A stretch of DNA of 64,000 nucleotides, from NCBI GenBank assembly GCA_933228895.1, contig OW121851.1, positions 114,535,271-114,599,270 on the forward strand, in the 5' to 3' direction. The notes below the pieces were generated by a model. That model searched no databases and was not told the DNA's origin. It saw nothing but the letters and a program-made list of their open reading frames with translations. Positions 34,147 through 46,259 of this stretch are shown here, piece by piece. A program made the translations under genes and the position numbers. Source of the stretch: Platycnemis pennipes (taxonomy: Eukaryota; Arthropoda; Insecta; Odonata; Platycnemididae). The first letter of the stretch is position 1, and the number at the start of each line of letters is the position of its first letter.

Positions 34147-34239
34147 TGAACTAGCCGCGAAAACTTTAACGGAGTTACCCACTGAAATTGCACAATAGCA
34201 AGATTTTCCACAGAGAAAAATTCATTCGCCTGGACCAGT
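34147..34239 (+). repeat. Second copy of the 11.8-kb repeat
   Basis: GAACTAGCCGCGAAAACTTT, GGAGTTACCCACTGAAATTG and TTCCACAGAGAAAAATTCAT match 11811-11899 in order with a handful of substitutions and a short gap. The inverted second half and the 14-bp direct repeats of the 11.8-kb copy are not present here. Confidence 0.7.
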
Positions 34240-36689
34240 TTGCGGACTCCTTTATATCACGTAAAATTCAGTATACTTTTTAGCAAGGGAGATTGCTCTC
34301 TGAATGTGATAGCAGATGAGTGAGGTGATTAGCAATTCCCACCGATTACTGATGTACTTCTTTTATTTCGCAAAAGCACGCATGCACTCAATGTACTTAC
34401 TTTTACTTCTTCTAGAAACGACATTCAAAATTTCACGTTTCCTCTATGATTCTCAAGTCATCAATGGAAAGGGGTGGTGCATATAATGAATCCTCTGAGA
34501 TATAGATAAATTCTTGCCGAACCGACTTCAAAAATGTTGTACATCCAACCTTTGAGACTAAACTAATCATTTAGTTTTACATGCTGGTATATCATTTCAT
34601 CTATTAAGAAATTAACCGTCATCGTATGGAAGATGCAATTTTTAATATATTTATTTTGATAAGGTACCCTGGAAAAATGACAAAACACAAGTTACATACT
34701 CATTGCAGTGGTGTCTTACTGCGTACACTTCCGCTTAAAAGCATCAAACATCATTAAATTTTTGCACTCTCTTACTCCAGAATAATGACCGCCAGGATGA
34801 TGATGGTATCCATTTATTCCAGCTTAACACCCGGTACCCTGGGTTAAAAATATATTCTCACCTGCTTAGCAACCTGATCAAATCCATTACCCCTATTCCC
34901 TGGGAGATGCTTCATAATCAGCCGACAATGGCAACAAAATTTAAGATTCGGATGACGCGCGACATTAATTTTAAAGGGGTGAAGGGAGGACTTTTGGAGC
35001 TAAGGACCCGAGAGTAACGGTGGCATCACTCTCTTTTCCTTCCATCTCGTCCCTTATATAGCTAAAGAGCTTTTAAACCGGAAGACTTACCTCTACAGTC
35101 TCAGAAAATAAAACGAAGGAAACTTCACCACAGCAATGACCGTAAAATATTCATGCACCACACGATAAAATAAATGCATTGCAAATAATCGGTTAAGAAG
35201 GTCGCTTGCTAAGGATAGAAACAAGCTTAAAAATTATGTACGCAAACCAAATAAACTATAACTGTACAGTTTGTTGTCTTTGCGGAAATATCATATCCTC
35301 ACCTAGCAGAAACTGCATAAAACGTTCACTCATAATAAATAATCCATCGCGTTTTATTGTGGACTAATTATGCAGCCATAGAGGTATTTATTATAAACAT
35401 TCAAAAGATCCTTTTGTTATTTGGCATCGAAAAAGGATTTTCCACTAGGGAGAATTATTTAATGCCCCACCATATTTGACATACCAAAGTTCTTCAGAAA
35501 CACCTTAAAGATAACGTACTGTTACATTTCGCAACACACAAGTTTTACGAATAACTCAATCTCACTCCTGGAATTTATAATCCTACATAAATTCTCACCC
35601 AGAATAACCTAAAAATAAACTGATGAGGAATCTGAATTCGTGCACACGAAAACTATGACTCAAAAGAGCATTGTCATAAAATGCAGGGTGAGGTTCAACT
35701 TAATAGCTGACCCGGACTATAAATAATGAGAAGGATACATGAAAAAAGGAGAAAGAGGACACGTATCTGAAGTGAATGCGCGTGTTTTGGTCACAAGATG
35801 GCCTTCCATTGAGGCGTGGAGGAAAAAACTCACTTTACACGCATAGTTGTGAATCAGGGGTAGGATTACAGAGGTAGGGAAAAGAGGTGGGTTTGAGTTG
35901 GGTAATGGAGAGAGAGAAAGGAAAGGGATTTTTTTAGCTGAACTACCGAACTGACGAATCAAGAACTTCCTTTCAGGAAGGCTGAGTAACCCTCAGTAGG
36001 AAAAAAAGAGATAAACGGTGGAAGGTCAAGGGTCAGCGGCTAACTCGCTTTTGAGACGGAAATGGTAGCCTGAGATTCCTCCCCAGGAAGACAAGTTCCT
36101 TCCGTTCATATTATGGTCATTTTTCATAAATGCAGCGAAATTTAAAGCGCGGAAACTCCAACTAAAGAGAAACGAAGAGATAAATAATGCGCTCATAGAT
36201 TCGGTAGAAGTAGTAGTTGTTTTATTAATTGGGCAGCATTGAGAGCAAAGTTAATTATTTATTGAAACTCCACTTGCAACATATTCACGATATTTTAGAC
36301 TACAAGGTCAACCTGTGAGGCGAACGTGGAAAAATGAAAGGCAGAATTCTTTTACTGGGTAATCTAAGTTCTCATACTATGCCGCGGCATCAAATTAACC
36401 TTCTGTGGTTCCTAGAACTTTTGCGGATTGCTAGACACGACATATGATCGATGAAGTAAGGACCACATTAGCACTTCAGGGCATAAGAGACCGTATGGCC
36501 TTCAATGGACTATATGTGGTCACTTTTTCATTGTTATTGTTTCGAAGTCGTGGAAATGCATACAAGTACCTGCAAATTTCTCTATATAATAATAAATGCA
36601 TGTTTAAAACGCGTATGAATGTGACTCATATGTGAAATTCTGATAATAGCTCCTAGAGATGAGTTTTGGCCCTTCGATTTCAAAAGTTT
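34240..36689. other. Unassigned DNA
   Basis: Nothing recognised; a moderately GC-richer patch near 35.7-36.1 kb has no motif. Confidence 0.4.
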
Positions 36690-36830
36690 CTTTACCCTGG
36701 TCTGAAATAACCTTCAAACTAGGACAAAAAGCATCCATCCCTGAGGCGGGAATCAAACCGTCGATATTTTGCTTGCCAGACCGGCACGTTACAGACCGGA
36801 GTGACTAGGCCGACGAGGATTAAGCTCACC
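36690..36830 (-). mobile_element. tRNA-derived SINE head, degraded
   Basis: On the minus strand, GTCGGCCTAGTCACTCCGGT (about 36797-36816) resembles a tRNA A-box arm and ACGGTTTGATTCCCGCC (36747-36763) a B box, with about 50 bases between them as in tRNA genes. The 3' body does not clearly match the main SINE family, so this may be a different SINE. Confidence 0.4.
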
Positions 36831-39559
36831 TATTTCTAAGCCCAACAAATACGTTGTTCGAAAATCGAAGAAGAGGTCAGCTACTTTTTCTGTGTAATCT
36901 GAGGTTATTTGTTTTAAGAATGGGTTGCCAGTTAATCACTCAGATTAGGTTAACCCGAAGGCCTCCCTCAGATTTTGACCCTGGTTCTCCATTTCGTAAC
37001 CAAGTACTTCAACTGCTACTCTGCCACGATACCAAATTTACGTATTCTATGGAAAGGCATTGCAAATTATTGCGCGGAATATATAGTTTGAAACGTTAAT
37101 TGAATTACGATAGGTATGACTTTGTTATAATTGAAAATGCTAGATAGTTTAAGAAAAGAAGCGACCCGGCTCAGACGATGAGGGTCATCACCTAAAATGT
37201 ATGATTAGTACTGTATTAATACCAAACCGTTTCCATTAACCATGAGTAATGATAGAGATAATAACGCTCTATAGCTATAATGATATTCGTGGTCTAGATT
37301 TAAAAAAATAAAATCATAGGAAACATTGAAATTAGGCATTTTGTCACAATAAAGTGATCATCATCACTCTTCAATCGTAAGAGTCTCCTCTCAGCTCTCC
37401 ATATTCACATAATTCATTACTTTCACATCATTCACCACTACCAACTTTTTCAATGTAGAGATATAAGAAGGGAATAACCTCCACTTGTTTTCTCTGGTGT
37501 AACAATTCATTCAACAATGTTACCACAGGGATGGTCAAATGAAACTAATACTACTTGAATAGTATATTTAAAACCTCTTTAATAGATTAACCAACTGATA
37601 ATTTAACGCATAAGATATTTGGCGACGCCCCATAATTGGAATAAATAATTAATAACATACACACACACCAAGACTCCCTATGGTCTTACTAGAATTTCCA
37701 TCAACAGAATTGACCAGCAATCGGCAGGGACGCCTCCTAAAACCTAATAAGCATCAACTCAGCCTGCACTCAACTACCTTGGGCGTTGAGGACCGTCTAA
37801 AATGTAATTTCCCGATAAAACGTGAAGCCCAAATCCCCTACCGGTGTGATTTCCAAATGGAAATTCGTGAATGCGGGAAATTTTAAACTTCTACCATTTT
37901 ATGCGGCTTCCGATTGCACCGCGGCTGCGGATTGTATGCCACTCAGCGGCTTGTTACAATACTGTGCTCGCGAGGGAATTCAATTTGCATAACAAGTGAA
38001 TGATAAAACTGAAATAATTAAACGGGAATATAAACTATTGGAGAGAATGGTATTCTCAATTCTGTTTACACAAATATATCACGGAGTCTATCACGCCCAG
38101 TAACGTTTCTATATGGTCTCATGTTTTCATGGAACTGGACAAAGACTTCAATTAACATATCAATGCATTTGATGGTGAAGAGAATCGTTAAAAATTTACA
38201 TTACTTTAGAAAAATAATACAAATTTCAGCTTGTTGAATCAACAATATCTTATTAATTTCAATATACGATTTCCATTGCTCGTTTGCGAATAGGTCCTAA
38301 TCAAATACTCGAAAACAGATTGGGTACATGTTTTTTCAGAAGAAATGGGATTGCTTGAGCTTTATGTAAGCATAATGTAATCTAATAGGCTAACTTGCTT
38401 CGAAATCCAGATGGCTAAAGGTAAACATTTCGAAGGAATACTTATTCTTTGCTACTCAAATACATACATCTGTTTATCGCATATTAGCAACAAAAATTCT
38501 GGCCCGTGCTATCCAGCATAATGGTGATTCTTCAAGTCCATTTTAGTGCTGCTATGTGAATTGAATGCTGTATATCTAGTGCAGAAATACTCTTCTCAGC
38601 TTTTGCACCGGGTGCAAGTGTTATCATTGCGATGCCTGATTTACAGGGTGCCGATGTAAATCGCAATTACTTAGTAACTGACGATCAAAAAATAAATAAG
38701 GATGTCAATCTCGGGAGAAATTTCTGCACCTTTAGGTGACGGTTAAAACTATAATTATCAAAACCTATATTACCATTTGCCCAAACTATTACCCGTGATG
38801 GGTGTGTCTACCCTAATGAATGATTGCCACAGTGAGGATCGCGCAACGACCTGCGAGTTCGCCTGATTCGCGGGCCCAATATTCCCAAATGCAATGCAAT
38901 ATTGTTTCATGACTACGAAAACTAGTATACTCTTGTTTTATAGAAAAAACCACCTTCTGAATAATTCCTAAACTTAGTAATCTCCAATAGATTATGGTAC
39001 GAAATCTGCAATATAATATGCGTGTAGCATTTTCCAAGAACACATTTAAGCTCTGTACCGGGAGCGGTTGAATAAGAAACTTGTTTCTGGATGATTGTGG
39101 AGTGAAAATATCAGCTCTTGAATTCAATGCTAGAAGTCAAGAAAGCAATCCAATGCATAAAAAAAGCCCAAAAAAGCCATCCCAGCGCAATCGAAACTTA
39201 ATAAAGGTTCATAATTTAGACTGCATCAATATGTGCATTATTTTCACAGTATGGCGTAATATAACACAAATATCTAACATTTCCGCTCGTTTGCTACCGG
39301 TAAATGTTTATTGTTTAATCAGATTCTTGAAGCTAAAAAAAACAAAATTAAACTGATTTAATTATATATTCAACATCCCAAAACCTTTCAAACTGGACGG
39401 AGGCCCTTTTTCTTCTCCCTTTCCATCTTCTTCAACCCGTGTATATACAACCAGCATAACACTTAAGGAAATATACAAAATATTATCGTTGGTGGAATAT
39501 TAAAATTCCTCATATTTCCGCAGCAAAAAAATATGCTTTCTTACCAGGTCCTTTCTTTC
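36831..39559. other. Unassigned AT-rich DNA
   Basis: No gene recognised. A short CA run lies at 37659-37668. The frame 38813-39127 (minus) has no motif. Confidence 0.4.
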
Positions 39560-40200
39560 TTCCCTCCGTGGTCCCAAGGCGTAAAAGAAGAAGGAAATCT
39601 CAGACCCACCCCTTCAACGCACTCCCCTCGGCAACTCCTCGGAAGCTGGCCAATTTCACGCCTCACTTCCTCAAACTCACGGGGAACTCATTAAAGCGAC
39701 GTTAATATCCCGAGGCTGTTGGCGGTCTCGTAGACTTGGCCGGGGGTCGGGCGTTAAGGGAAAGGCCCTGGAAGCCGAGTGCGCGCGTCTACATGGCCCA
39801 CTGGAGGACCCTTGCAGACTTCTTCGCGTCAGCAACAGCCCACACCTCCTGCAAGGAGCGTGAAGACATCGCGTAGGCCGCGGAGAGAAACCCGCAGGAA
39901 GAAATAACACAATTCCGAAAAATCATCAATTCCGTTCTTTCTTTCTTTGAGCGCGTCCCACGCAGCTGAGAACACACGTTTGGGACTAAGAGGCGTAGAA
40001 ATGATGCCCCAAAGGGGGGACGGTTAGAGGGTACATCTTTAGAACCAGCGTAGGAGCCTCTCGGCAGTGATGAGTGGGGTAAACGCGGTTCACCAGATGA
40101 GAGGCCCTTTCGTGGAGAAAGGACGAGAGGTCCACATGGGCTTGAAATGGCCTTCAAGTGAAGATTCAGCAAGTTCTGCACAACCATGAGTGGATGACGA
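39560..40200. other. GC-rich island, unassigned
   Basis: A marked compositional change with several overlapping minus-strand frames (39677-39910, 39789-40187). The peptides are arginine-, serine- and leucine-rich without a domain. Could hold a host exon; nothing in the sequence decides. Confidence 0.25.
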
Positions 40201-41104
40201 GGAATTGAGAACCGACGAAAAGTCGGATATCCACGTAGGTAATTTTTTTACCGATATGTAGACCATCAGCATAACATTATCGGGGAAGAAAGAATTTTGT
40301 GAGAAGAAAGAATTTAAGAAAGCATTTAAGCAATTTGTGATGACGATTTCTTCTCCTTTTCTACCCACCGCAGAAATGCAGTAGGGAGGAAAAAGATAAA
40401 ATAGGTACGAACGCTTCCGCGATGAGAAATGAATTAATGTTTTTCCGGTTTAGGCCGCGTTTTTTTTCATTTTTGAAAAAAATGAACAAACAAAGCATAA
40501 ACCCGAAAAACATCAATTCAGAAAGATAAAATATATGACCAAAATCGTGAGCTGAAAAGTTGTTTCTTTACGCGTATACGTACGTTTTTCAGTTTTCCGA
40601 ATGCGACGATAGAAATGAAAATAATTTACATTTCAAATACTATGTATTTTATGACTATTTTGGGAATGCAAGTAGTGTTCGTCTAAGGGTAAAAATAACT
40701 AAAGCGGGAGCCGAAAAATAAAATTGACGGGAACATATACGTATTTAGCTTTTGAAGACAACTCGTTCAAAACAATACTGCGTATTAGATGAAATAATGA
40801 GAGCTTCTAATTTGGCTTCATTGAAAATTTAGGAGATATCGTTTTCCATAATTAATTTGGCATTTGGATTTTCCAGTCTTCGGACATTTTCAATACTGCG
40901 TATTTTTTAAGTAACTCAGAAGCTTATATAGAATATTCATGAAGTATAAATGGTGAATGGTAATACTGAACAAAAATTTGATTTTAAGAGTCATCATTTG
41001 ACTAGACATCTCGGGAAGTAGAGGGTCAGTAGTTTTTCATCGTTATCGTAAGGAACACTGGCTCGATTTCGTTAAATTTCGAGTGATTTATATTTATTAT
41101 AAGC
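40201..41104. other. Unassigned AT-rich DNA
   Basis: Nothing recognised up to the LINE fragment. Confidence 0.4.
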
Positions 41105-42046
41105 CTAACAACACATGCATTGAAGATATTGACAAGAATCATCTACGAACGAAAAGAATAGAACGAAAAGCTGAGGAGTTCATGGATGAAGATCAATTTG
41201 GATCCAGGAAAAGTAAGGCTGCAAGAGAAGCAATATTGGCCCTTAGGCTGCTCCTAGAGAAAAGTATGGAGAAGCAAAAACTGCCGTTCGTTGCATTTGT
41301 GGATTTAGAGGAGGCTTTTGACAACTTGGAGTGGAATTCAATGCTTGATACTCTGAAAAGAATTAGAGTGTCGTACAATGACCGAAGAATTATACACAGT
41401 TTGTATAAAAACCAAGTAGCTGTGATTAACTCTGGACCCAGCTGTGAAGAAGCAAGAATAAGGAAAGGAGTGAGACAAGGCTGTGCACTGTCTTCCGTAA
41501 TTTTTAATGTTTACATCTAGAGATCCATCAATGAAATCAAAGAGAAGTCTTCTGAAGTGCACATCCACGGGGAAAAAATTCGCATGTTGCGATTCGCTGA
41601 TGACATAGCACTCGTAGCAGAGGCGGAGCATGTTTCTTCACGGCAGTGAGGCATAGAGGATGACAGCAGCAGAGAAGAAAAGGGTGGAAGCATTCGAAAT
41701 GTGGTGCTACAGAAGAATGATCAAGATAAAATGGATCGACCAAATGACAAACGAAGAGTACGTGTCGACTTTCTTTTCAAAAAGAGAAGCCTGCTGAAAA
41801 CTCAAGGAAGACGAGATAACTTAATCTGCCATATCTTAAGACACGATGGCCTGATGAAGGCAATCGTTGCAGGCCAAATGGATGGGGAGAATGGCAAAGC
41901 AAAGCCTCCAATGATGTACATGGAACAAGTGATGAAGTATGTGAAAGAGAATAATTACGTAAATATGAAGAGATTAGCCGATAGAAGAACTCAGTGGAGA
42001 GATTCGTCAAACCAATCTGAGGATTTATGACTAATGATGATGACAT
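41105..42046 (+). pseudogene. LINE reverse-transcriptase fragment (family 1, copy C)
   Basis: Begins inside the RT domain: EEFMDEDQFGSRKSKAAREA, then FVAFVDLEEAFDNLEW (first catalytic aspartate region), then RIIHSLYKNQVAVI and IRKGVRQGCALSSVIFNVY. After a TAG at 41518 the same frame continues to MLRFADDIALVAEAE (the FADD catalytic box). A jump then leads to VEAFEMWCYRRMIKIKW (about 41687-41737) and, in another frame, to the tail RRDNLICHILRHDGLMKAIV and NNYVNMKRLADRRTQWRDSS ending at 42030. About 150 residues normally lying between FADD and EAFEMW are absent. Clade: RTE- or CR1-like; not resolved. 5'-truncated and inactive. Confidence 0.85.
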
Positions 42047-43320
42047 ATATCAATGTACATACAATCAGATCGATTCAGGTAGAATCAATGAAGTATCTCC
42101 CAACTGTTTGCATTAAAGTTTCCATTCAGTATTCAAGTAGCCCTAAATTGTTTGGAGTTAGGTGAAAAATGAAATTGATAAATTTGTGAAAGGACTGGTT
42201 TTCCGTACTTCTTAGTCGTGCACTTACGTCATTAATTGAAACTGCAATTGCACATGCATACGCGATCATGCAATAGCATATTCTGAATGAGTCAAAACAA
42301 CTTGCAGCTTTACACATATTTATGCTTAAAAGTTTTAATTTTCGAAATAAATTTTCGCCAAATAAAAACTAAAACCAAATGAATTAAATCTGCGCCCGTA
42401 GGGACTGTACCGGCTTAAAATTAAAACATTTTTAACAATTCCATGAAACAAGAAAAGAAACTGCCGACAAATGTATTGGATAACACTCATTTAAAAATAC
42501 AAGCTAAATTTTCACTAAAATGTCAACATTCTTTTCAAATATTTCCATGAGCATTTGCCAAACATCATCAAAGCAGAATAGCTATCAAGGCAGATTTCCA
42601 TTAATATATTAGAAATGAAGCAACATGACTGGGAATGATTAAACTGAACAATGTGGAGTTAGTTCCTGTATTATTTCTTGATGATAACTATTATGAATAT
42701 TGGTAATTTTGAGGTCATTATAAAACGGCTAATGTTTAAAAATAAAATTAACTCAGAGCTATCCATGAAAGGCGTAGGTTCAATAACTTTCCCACGACAA
42801 TTAAGCTACACAAGCAAATGGAGAATCGGGTTTACTGTTTGGAAGATACATTTTAAAATTGCTCACCCCACACCCTCAAGTGTGGGGTGAGCACCTTTTC
42901 AGCCATGGGTGGTGTAATTGCTGACTAAAAGGGGAACAATTATGGAGGAAACTTTGATATTCCTTCAGGACATGACTTTACCTTAGTTGTTTTCACTCCC
43001 TGCGAATATTACTCGCCAGTTAAGAAGAAAAAAAGCTATTTTCCGAGAATTCTTTATCACATCATGATTGCTAACCAACCAGCTAAATTATACATCCCGA
43101 ATACCATTGAGATTGATGACGGTTTAGCACCCGAAGTATTTCGCCCACTTCGTGGCAAACTCACACATATGCTAATGGAAGATAAGTTCATTTTCCTATG
43201 CCCGTGTGATTTCCAGATAGATCTGTTACCCAGAAAATCACGAATTTAGGATTAAGCAGGACATATCAAGAGATTTCTCTCCAATATTTGAATAAAAAAC
43301 ATCCGACTGATTATACCATA
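42047..43320. other. Unassigned AT-rich DNA with one strong hairpin
   Basis: No gene recognised. A perfect 13-bp inverted repeat lies at 42861-42892 (GCTCACCCCACAC, 6-base loop, GTGTGGGGTGAGC). Confidence 0.45.
42861..42892. repeat. Perfect 13-bp stem hairpin
   Basis: Arms 42861-42873 and 42880-42892, loop CCTCAA. The right arm is followed by ACCTTTTC, not a long T run. Confidence 0.8.
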
Positions 43321-43362
43321 TCTATATATATAAAAATGAATGTATGTGTGTGTGTGTGTGTG

Positions 43363-43950
43363 TCCTTTATGCATTACTACACCATTCATCGGATCGCCAT
43401 GAAACTTTGGGAAGTTGTTGAGTACATTCCCGAAAAGAGGACTACGAAATCGATATTTCAATATCGATACTTTATCGATATAATATCGCTAAAGTATCGA
43501 TAAATTGTTACATTATTGATACAAAATCGAGGTTAAATTATTTAGTTTTTTAAAAGGAATGTATCGTTGCAATATCGATACTGTATCGAATGTATATAAT
43601 GTGTTTGTCCTTCATGCATTACTATTCATCGGATCGCCACGAAACTTTGGAAAGTTATTGAGTACGCTCCGCGAAGGTTTCTACAAAATCGATAATTCAA
43701 TGTCGATACTGTATCGATATAATATCGATAAAATATGGATACATCGATACATTGTTGATACAAAATTGAGGTGAAATTATTTAGGTGTTTTTCATCAAAG
43801 TTTTATAAAGTATCATTACAATATCGATACTGTATCGATACAATATTGATAACTTCATGCATTACCACAACATTCATCCAATTTCCATGAAGCTTTGGTT
43901 AGTTGTTTTGTTCGCTCCATGAAGGTTTGTACAATATCGAGAATACAATA
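43363..43950 (+). repeat. Three tandem repeats of about 244 bp inside the Helitron
   Basis: CCTT(T/C)ATGCATTAC blocks followed by ATTCATCGGATCGCCA(T/C)GAA and an AAACTTTGG stretch recur at about 43364, 43608 and 43853, a period of 244-245 bases; the third is partial. The intervening parts are dense in TATCGATA, with eight exact copies and eleven ATCGAT cores between 43448 and 43845. Confidence 0.85.
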
Positions 43951-43980
43951 TCGACACTGGAGACGGGATGTGCATTGTGC

Positions 43981-44370
43981 ATCCCATTGAACTTGCAATT
44001 CATTGAAACACTCACGTGCAACATATTCAAATCATCCGGCATGGGACAAATATTTCAGAAATGCCAACTTATTGCTTGGGATGAATGCACAATGGTGCAC
44101 AAAGCATCGCTCGAGGCTCTGGATCGATCATTGCAAGATTTCCGTTGAATCCTGAGACCATTTGAGAACGCATTAATATTGCTTGCACGACATTTCAGGC
44201 AAACATTACCTGTAATTCCTCGATTGACACTAGCGGATGAAATAAATGCTTGCCTGAAATATTCTACTTTGTGACGACATGTAAAGACGTTAAAATTATA
44301 TACAAATATGCGTGTCCAGCTGCAAAACAATCGATCAACTGAGATATATTGTATACCCATAAAAATTGTG
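43981..44370 (+). pseudogene. Helitron Pif1-like helicase fragment
   Basis: The frame reads PLNLQFIETLTCNIFKSSGM, then QKCQLIAWDECTMVHKASLE and ALDRSLQDFR before a stop at 44146-44148. AWDEC is the Walker B (DEAD-like) motif of Helitron helicases. In a neighbouring register follow FRQTLPVIPRLTLADEINAC (about 44190-44250) and HVKTLKLYTNMRVQLQNN, the next conserved helicase blocks, interrupted by a TGA. The Walker A motif and everything N-terminal, including the HUH Rep nuclease, are gone. This was the enzyme driving rolling-circle transposition; here it is a relic. Confidence 0.85.
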
Positions 44371-44447
44371 AAATTAAACATACTGTAAACGTGCGCTTTC
44401 CATTTAACCAGATTAAGCCACAGCAACGCGTGGCCGGGTCAGCTTGT

Positions 44448-44724
44448 TGTCTATAAAAATCAAATAAAATAATTTTAACAACATTATTTCAAGCGTTTAT
44501 TGATATAATAGTAGCAAATTTATCCTTAGTGAGTAAAGAAACGTCTAAATATTACGTAACAGTAACGTACGTAATATCGTTACGTAACGATCCACTTCTT
44601 TTCCCCTCTCCTCCATTATAAAATTCTCTAAAATTTTCTAGGTCTCTCTTCCTAAAACACTTAACGCTGCCAGTGGCTCATATCCTTCATGTAAGTTACA
44701 TAATAGACATTTCCTTATTTCTCA
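44448..44724. other. Unassigned AT-rich DNA
   Basis: Short CGTAACG/GTTACG repeats around 44550-44590 only. Confidence 0.4.
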
Positions 44725-45245
44725 TCACCATGGGCCAGCTATCCTAGGATTGGTTTTTTCTAACGCTCCACTTGATTCCCTAATTTGCACAGCGCTTGCG
44801 AAATGACGAGTGCTCCAGCTTGTCTCACCACTTAATTTAGTATTGCTTCCCTACTGCTGGGTCCTGATTTGATAACAGTCATCTGGTATTTATAACAACT
44901 GTGGATAATTTTTTCGGTAACTGTCTGATACTCCAACTTTCTTTTAAATCATGAGCATTGAATTTCAATTCATGTTCTCAAAAGTCTTCTCCATATCCAG
45001 CAACACTACAACCTTCGGTTTTATTCTTCTCCATTCCCTTCTAAATCATCAGACTAATAGTGGAAAACTGCTTCTCTTGTGCCCTTCTTTTTTCTGAATC
45101 CTATTCAGTCTTTATCCAAGAGGTTCTTTGATTTACATTCTATATAGCTGTAGATTATCTTTGTTATTATCTCCGAGGAAAGTGAAGTCAGGTTCATAGA
45201 CCTAAACCTTTGGTAGTTCTCAGCCATCTTCATTTTTAAAATACG
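44725..45245 (-). pseudogene. LINE reverse-transcriptase fragment (family 1, copy D)
   Basis: Minus-strand reading gives YQRFRSMNLTSLSSEIITKI, then KSKNLLDKD, a stop, IGFRKKKGTREAV, and later YKYQMTVIKSGPSSREAI and VVRQAGALVIS. These align in order with copy C (EDQFGSRKSKAAREA, YKNQVAVINSGPS, VRQGCALSS). It extends further 5' into the RT than copy C. After VRQAG the sequence jumps directly to the family tail CCAATCCTAGGATAGC at about 44740-44755 and ends in GGTGATGAG. Several stops and frameshifts; older than copy B. Confidence 0.75.
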
Positions 45246-46259
45246 AATTATGTTCTTTTTGAAGTACGTGGTTTTCTCGGCTGTTGCTGCAGCCTAGTGG
45301 CCGAGTGGTTACATGTCGCAGACGGTATGGTATAGCCAATTTTTTCTCAATACTGATATTTTTTATTAATTTTAATGTGTTATGTAGTTATTTTTTAGTA
45401 AAAAAATTGGATTTTAAGATGCATATTTTTCCTAACATAAAGCAAGGTCCCTCCTATTCCTACCTTCGTTCATCCTAACGGTTGGTCCAACCCCACTTCT
45501 TTGCCATAATGTGAGTTATAGATGGCCGATCAAACTACGTTTTAATAGTCATAGAAAAACTGAGTTCATTTCGCAGAATCCCTTCCCTAGCGAATGGATA
45601 ATATATCTTTTTTTATTTATTCTAACCTAGAGTGCGGCCGTCGATTAGCTAACGGGGACGATTTCAACTAATAATTATTTTAGTGCTGGAGAGTGAAGAT
45701 TGCTCTGTCTCGAGTGCCAATTGTGCTCTGACGGTGAAACGAAAGTGCCTGTTGGGATGATTGGCTAAGAATTGGTAAACAGCAAGGCCAAGCGGGCCAA
45801 TAAATGTCGAATTTCCCCTCTCCAAGCATAAACTAAGTGTCGATAAAGGCTGAGGATAAATATCCGTGTTCACCAAATAGCAAAGAAAGTGTTCTGAATA
45901 ATTAACAATCTCAAAAAGCTCGTTATTTCTGCACAGACTGTTTAGAGATGGACGGAAAAGGACAGGTGGTCCATTTAATATCCAATTTTCGTAACTGTTT
46001 TTTTGTCATTAATATTCGTTTACATTAAATGACGAACAACAAAACAGGTGGGTAACTGCATAGACGTTTACCATCAAATGCCTTCAATTAATTTCCAAAA
46101 ATGGACATTCATGCAATGTAATTTTCGAATGTGAAATCGTTATATAAAAATTGCCGAAATATTTCTTTTATTTCTAATTGTGTTATTGTCAAAAGCATTG
46201 CCTGAGCAGAATAAAATCCCCAATTACGATATTTTCCATATCTTCATACTTCCCTAAAG
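45246..46259. other. Unassigned AT-rich DNA
   Basis: Mostly nothing recognised. AGTGGCCGAGTGGTTA (45296-45311) looks like a tRNA A box, but no B box follows at the expected spacing; at best a truncated SINE head. Confidence 0.4.

Larger units (their letters stand above)
43321..44446 (+). mobile_element. Helitron, deleted derivative
   Basis: The 5' end TCTATATATATAAAAATGAA at 43321 is the classic Helitron start, preceded by A at 43320. The 3' end is a GCCAC...GTGGC hairpin (44417-44421 with 44430-44434) followed 12 bases later by CTTG at 44443-44446, a one-base variant of the CTRR terminus, then host T at 44447. Insertion between A and T without target duplication is the Helitron rule. Inside are three 244-bp tandem subterminal repeats and a Pif1-type helicase fragment on the same strand; the Rep domain is absent, so this is a non-autonomous, inactive derivative. 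Confidence 0.88.

Noticed and set aside
39789..40187. 132-residue minus-strand frame in a GC-rich island
   Set aside because: Overlaps other open frames, no recognisable domain, no start context or splice support strong enough.
43343..43363. (GT)n run near the Helitron start
   Set aside because: A short microsatellite that Helitron 5' ends commonly carry; no separate meaning.
43363..43950. CRISPR-like regularly spaced repeats
   Set aside because: Units are long tandem repeats within a eukaryotic Helitron, with similar rather than unique intervening sequence.
45296..45311. tRNA-like A box AGTGGCCGAGTGGTTA
   Set aside because: No B box at tRNA spacing and no cloverleaf; too short to call a tRNA or a SINE.
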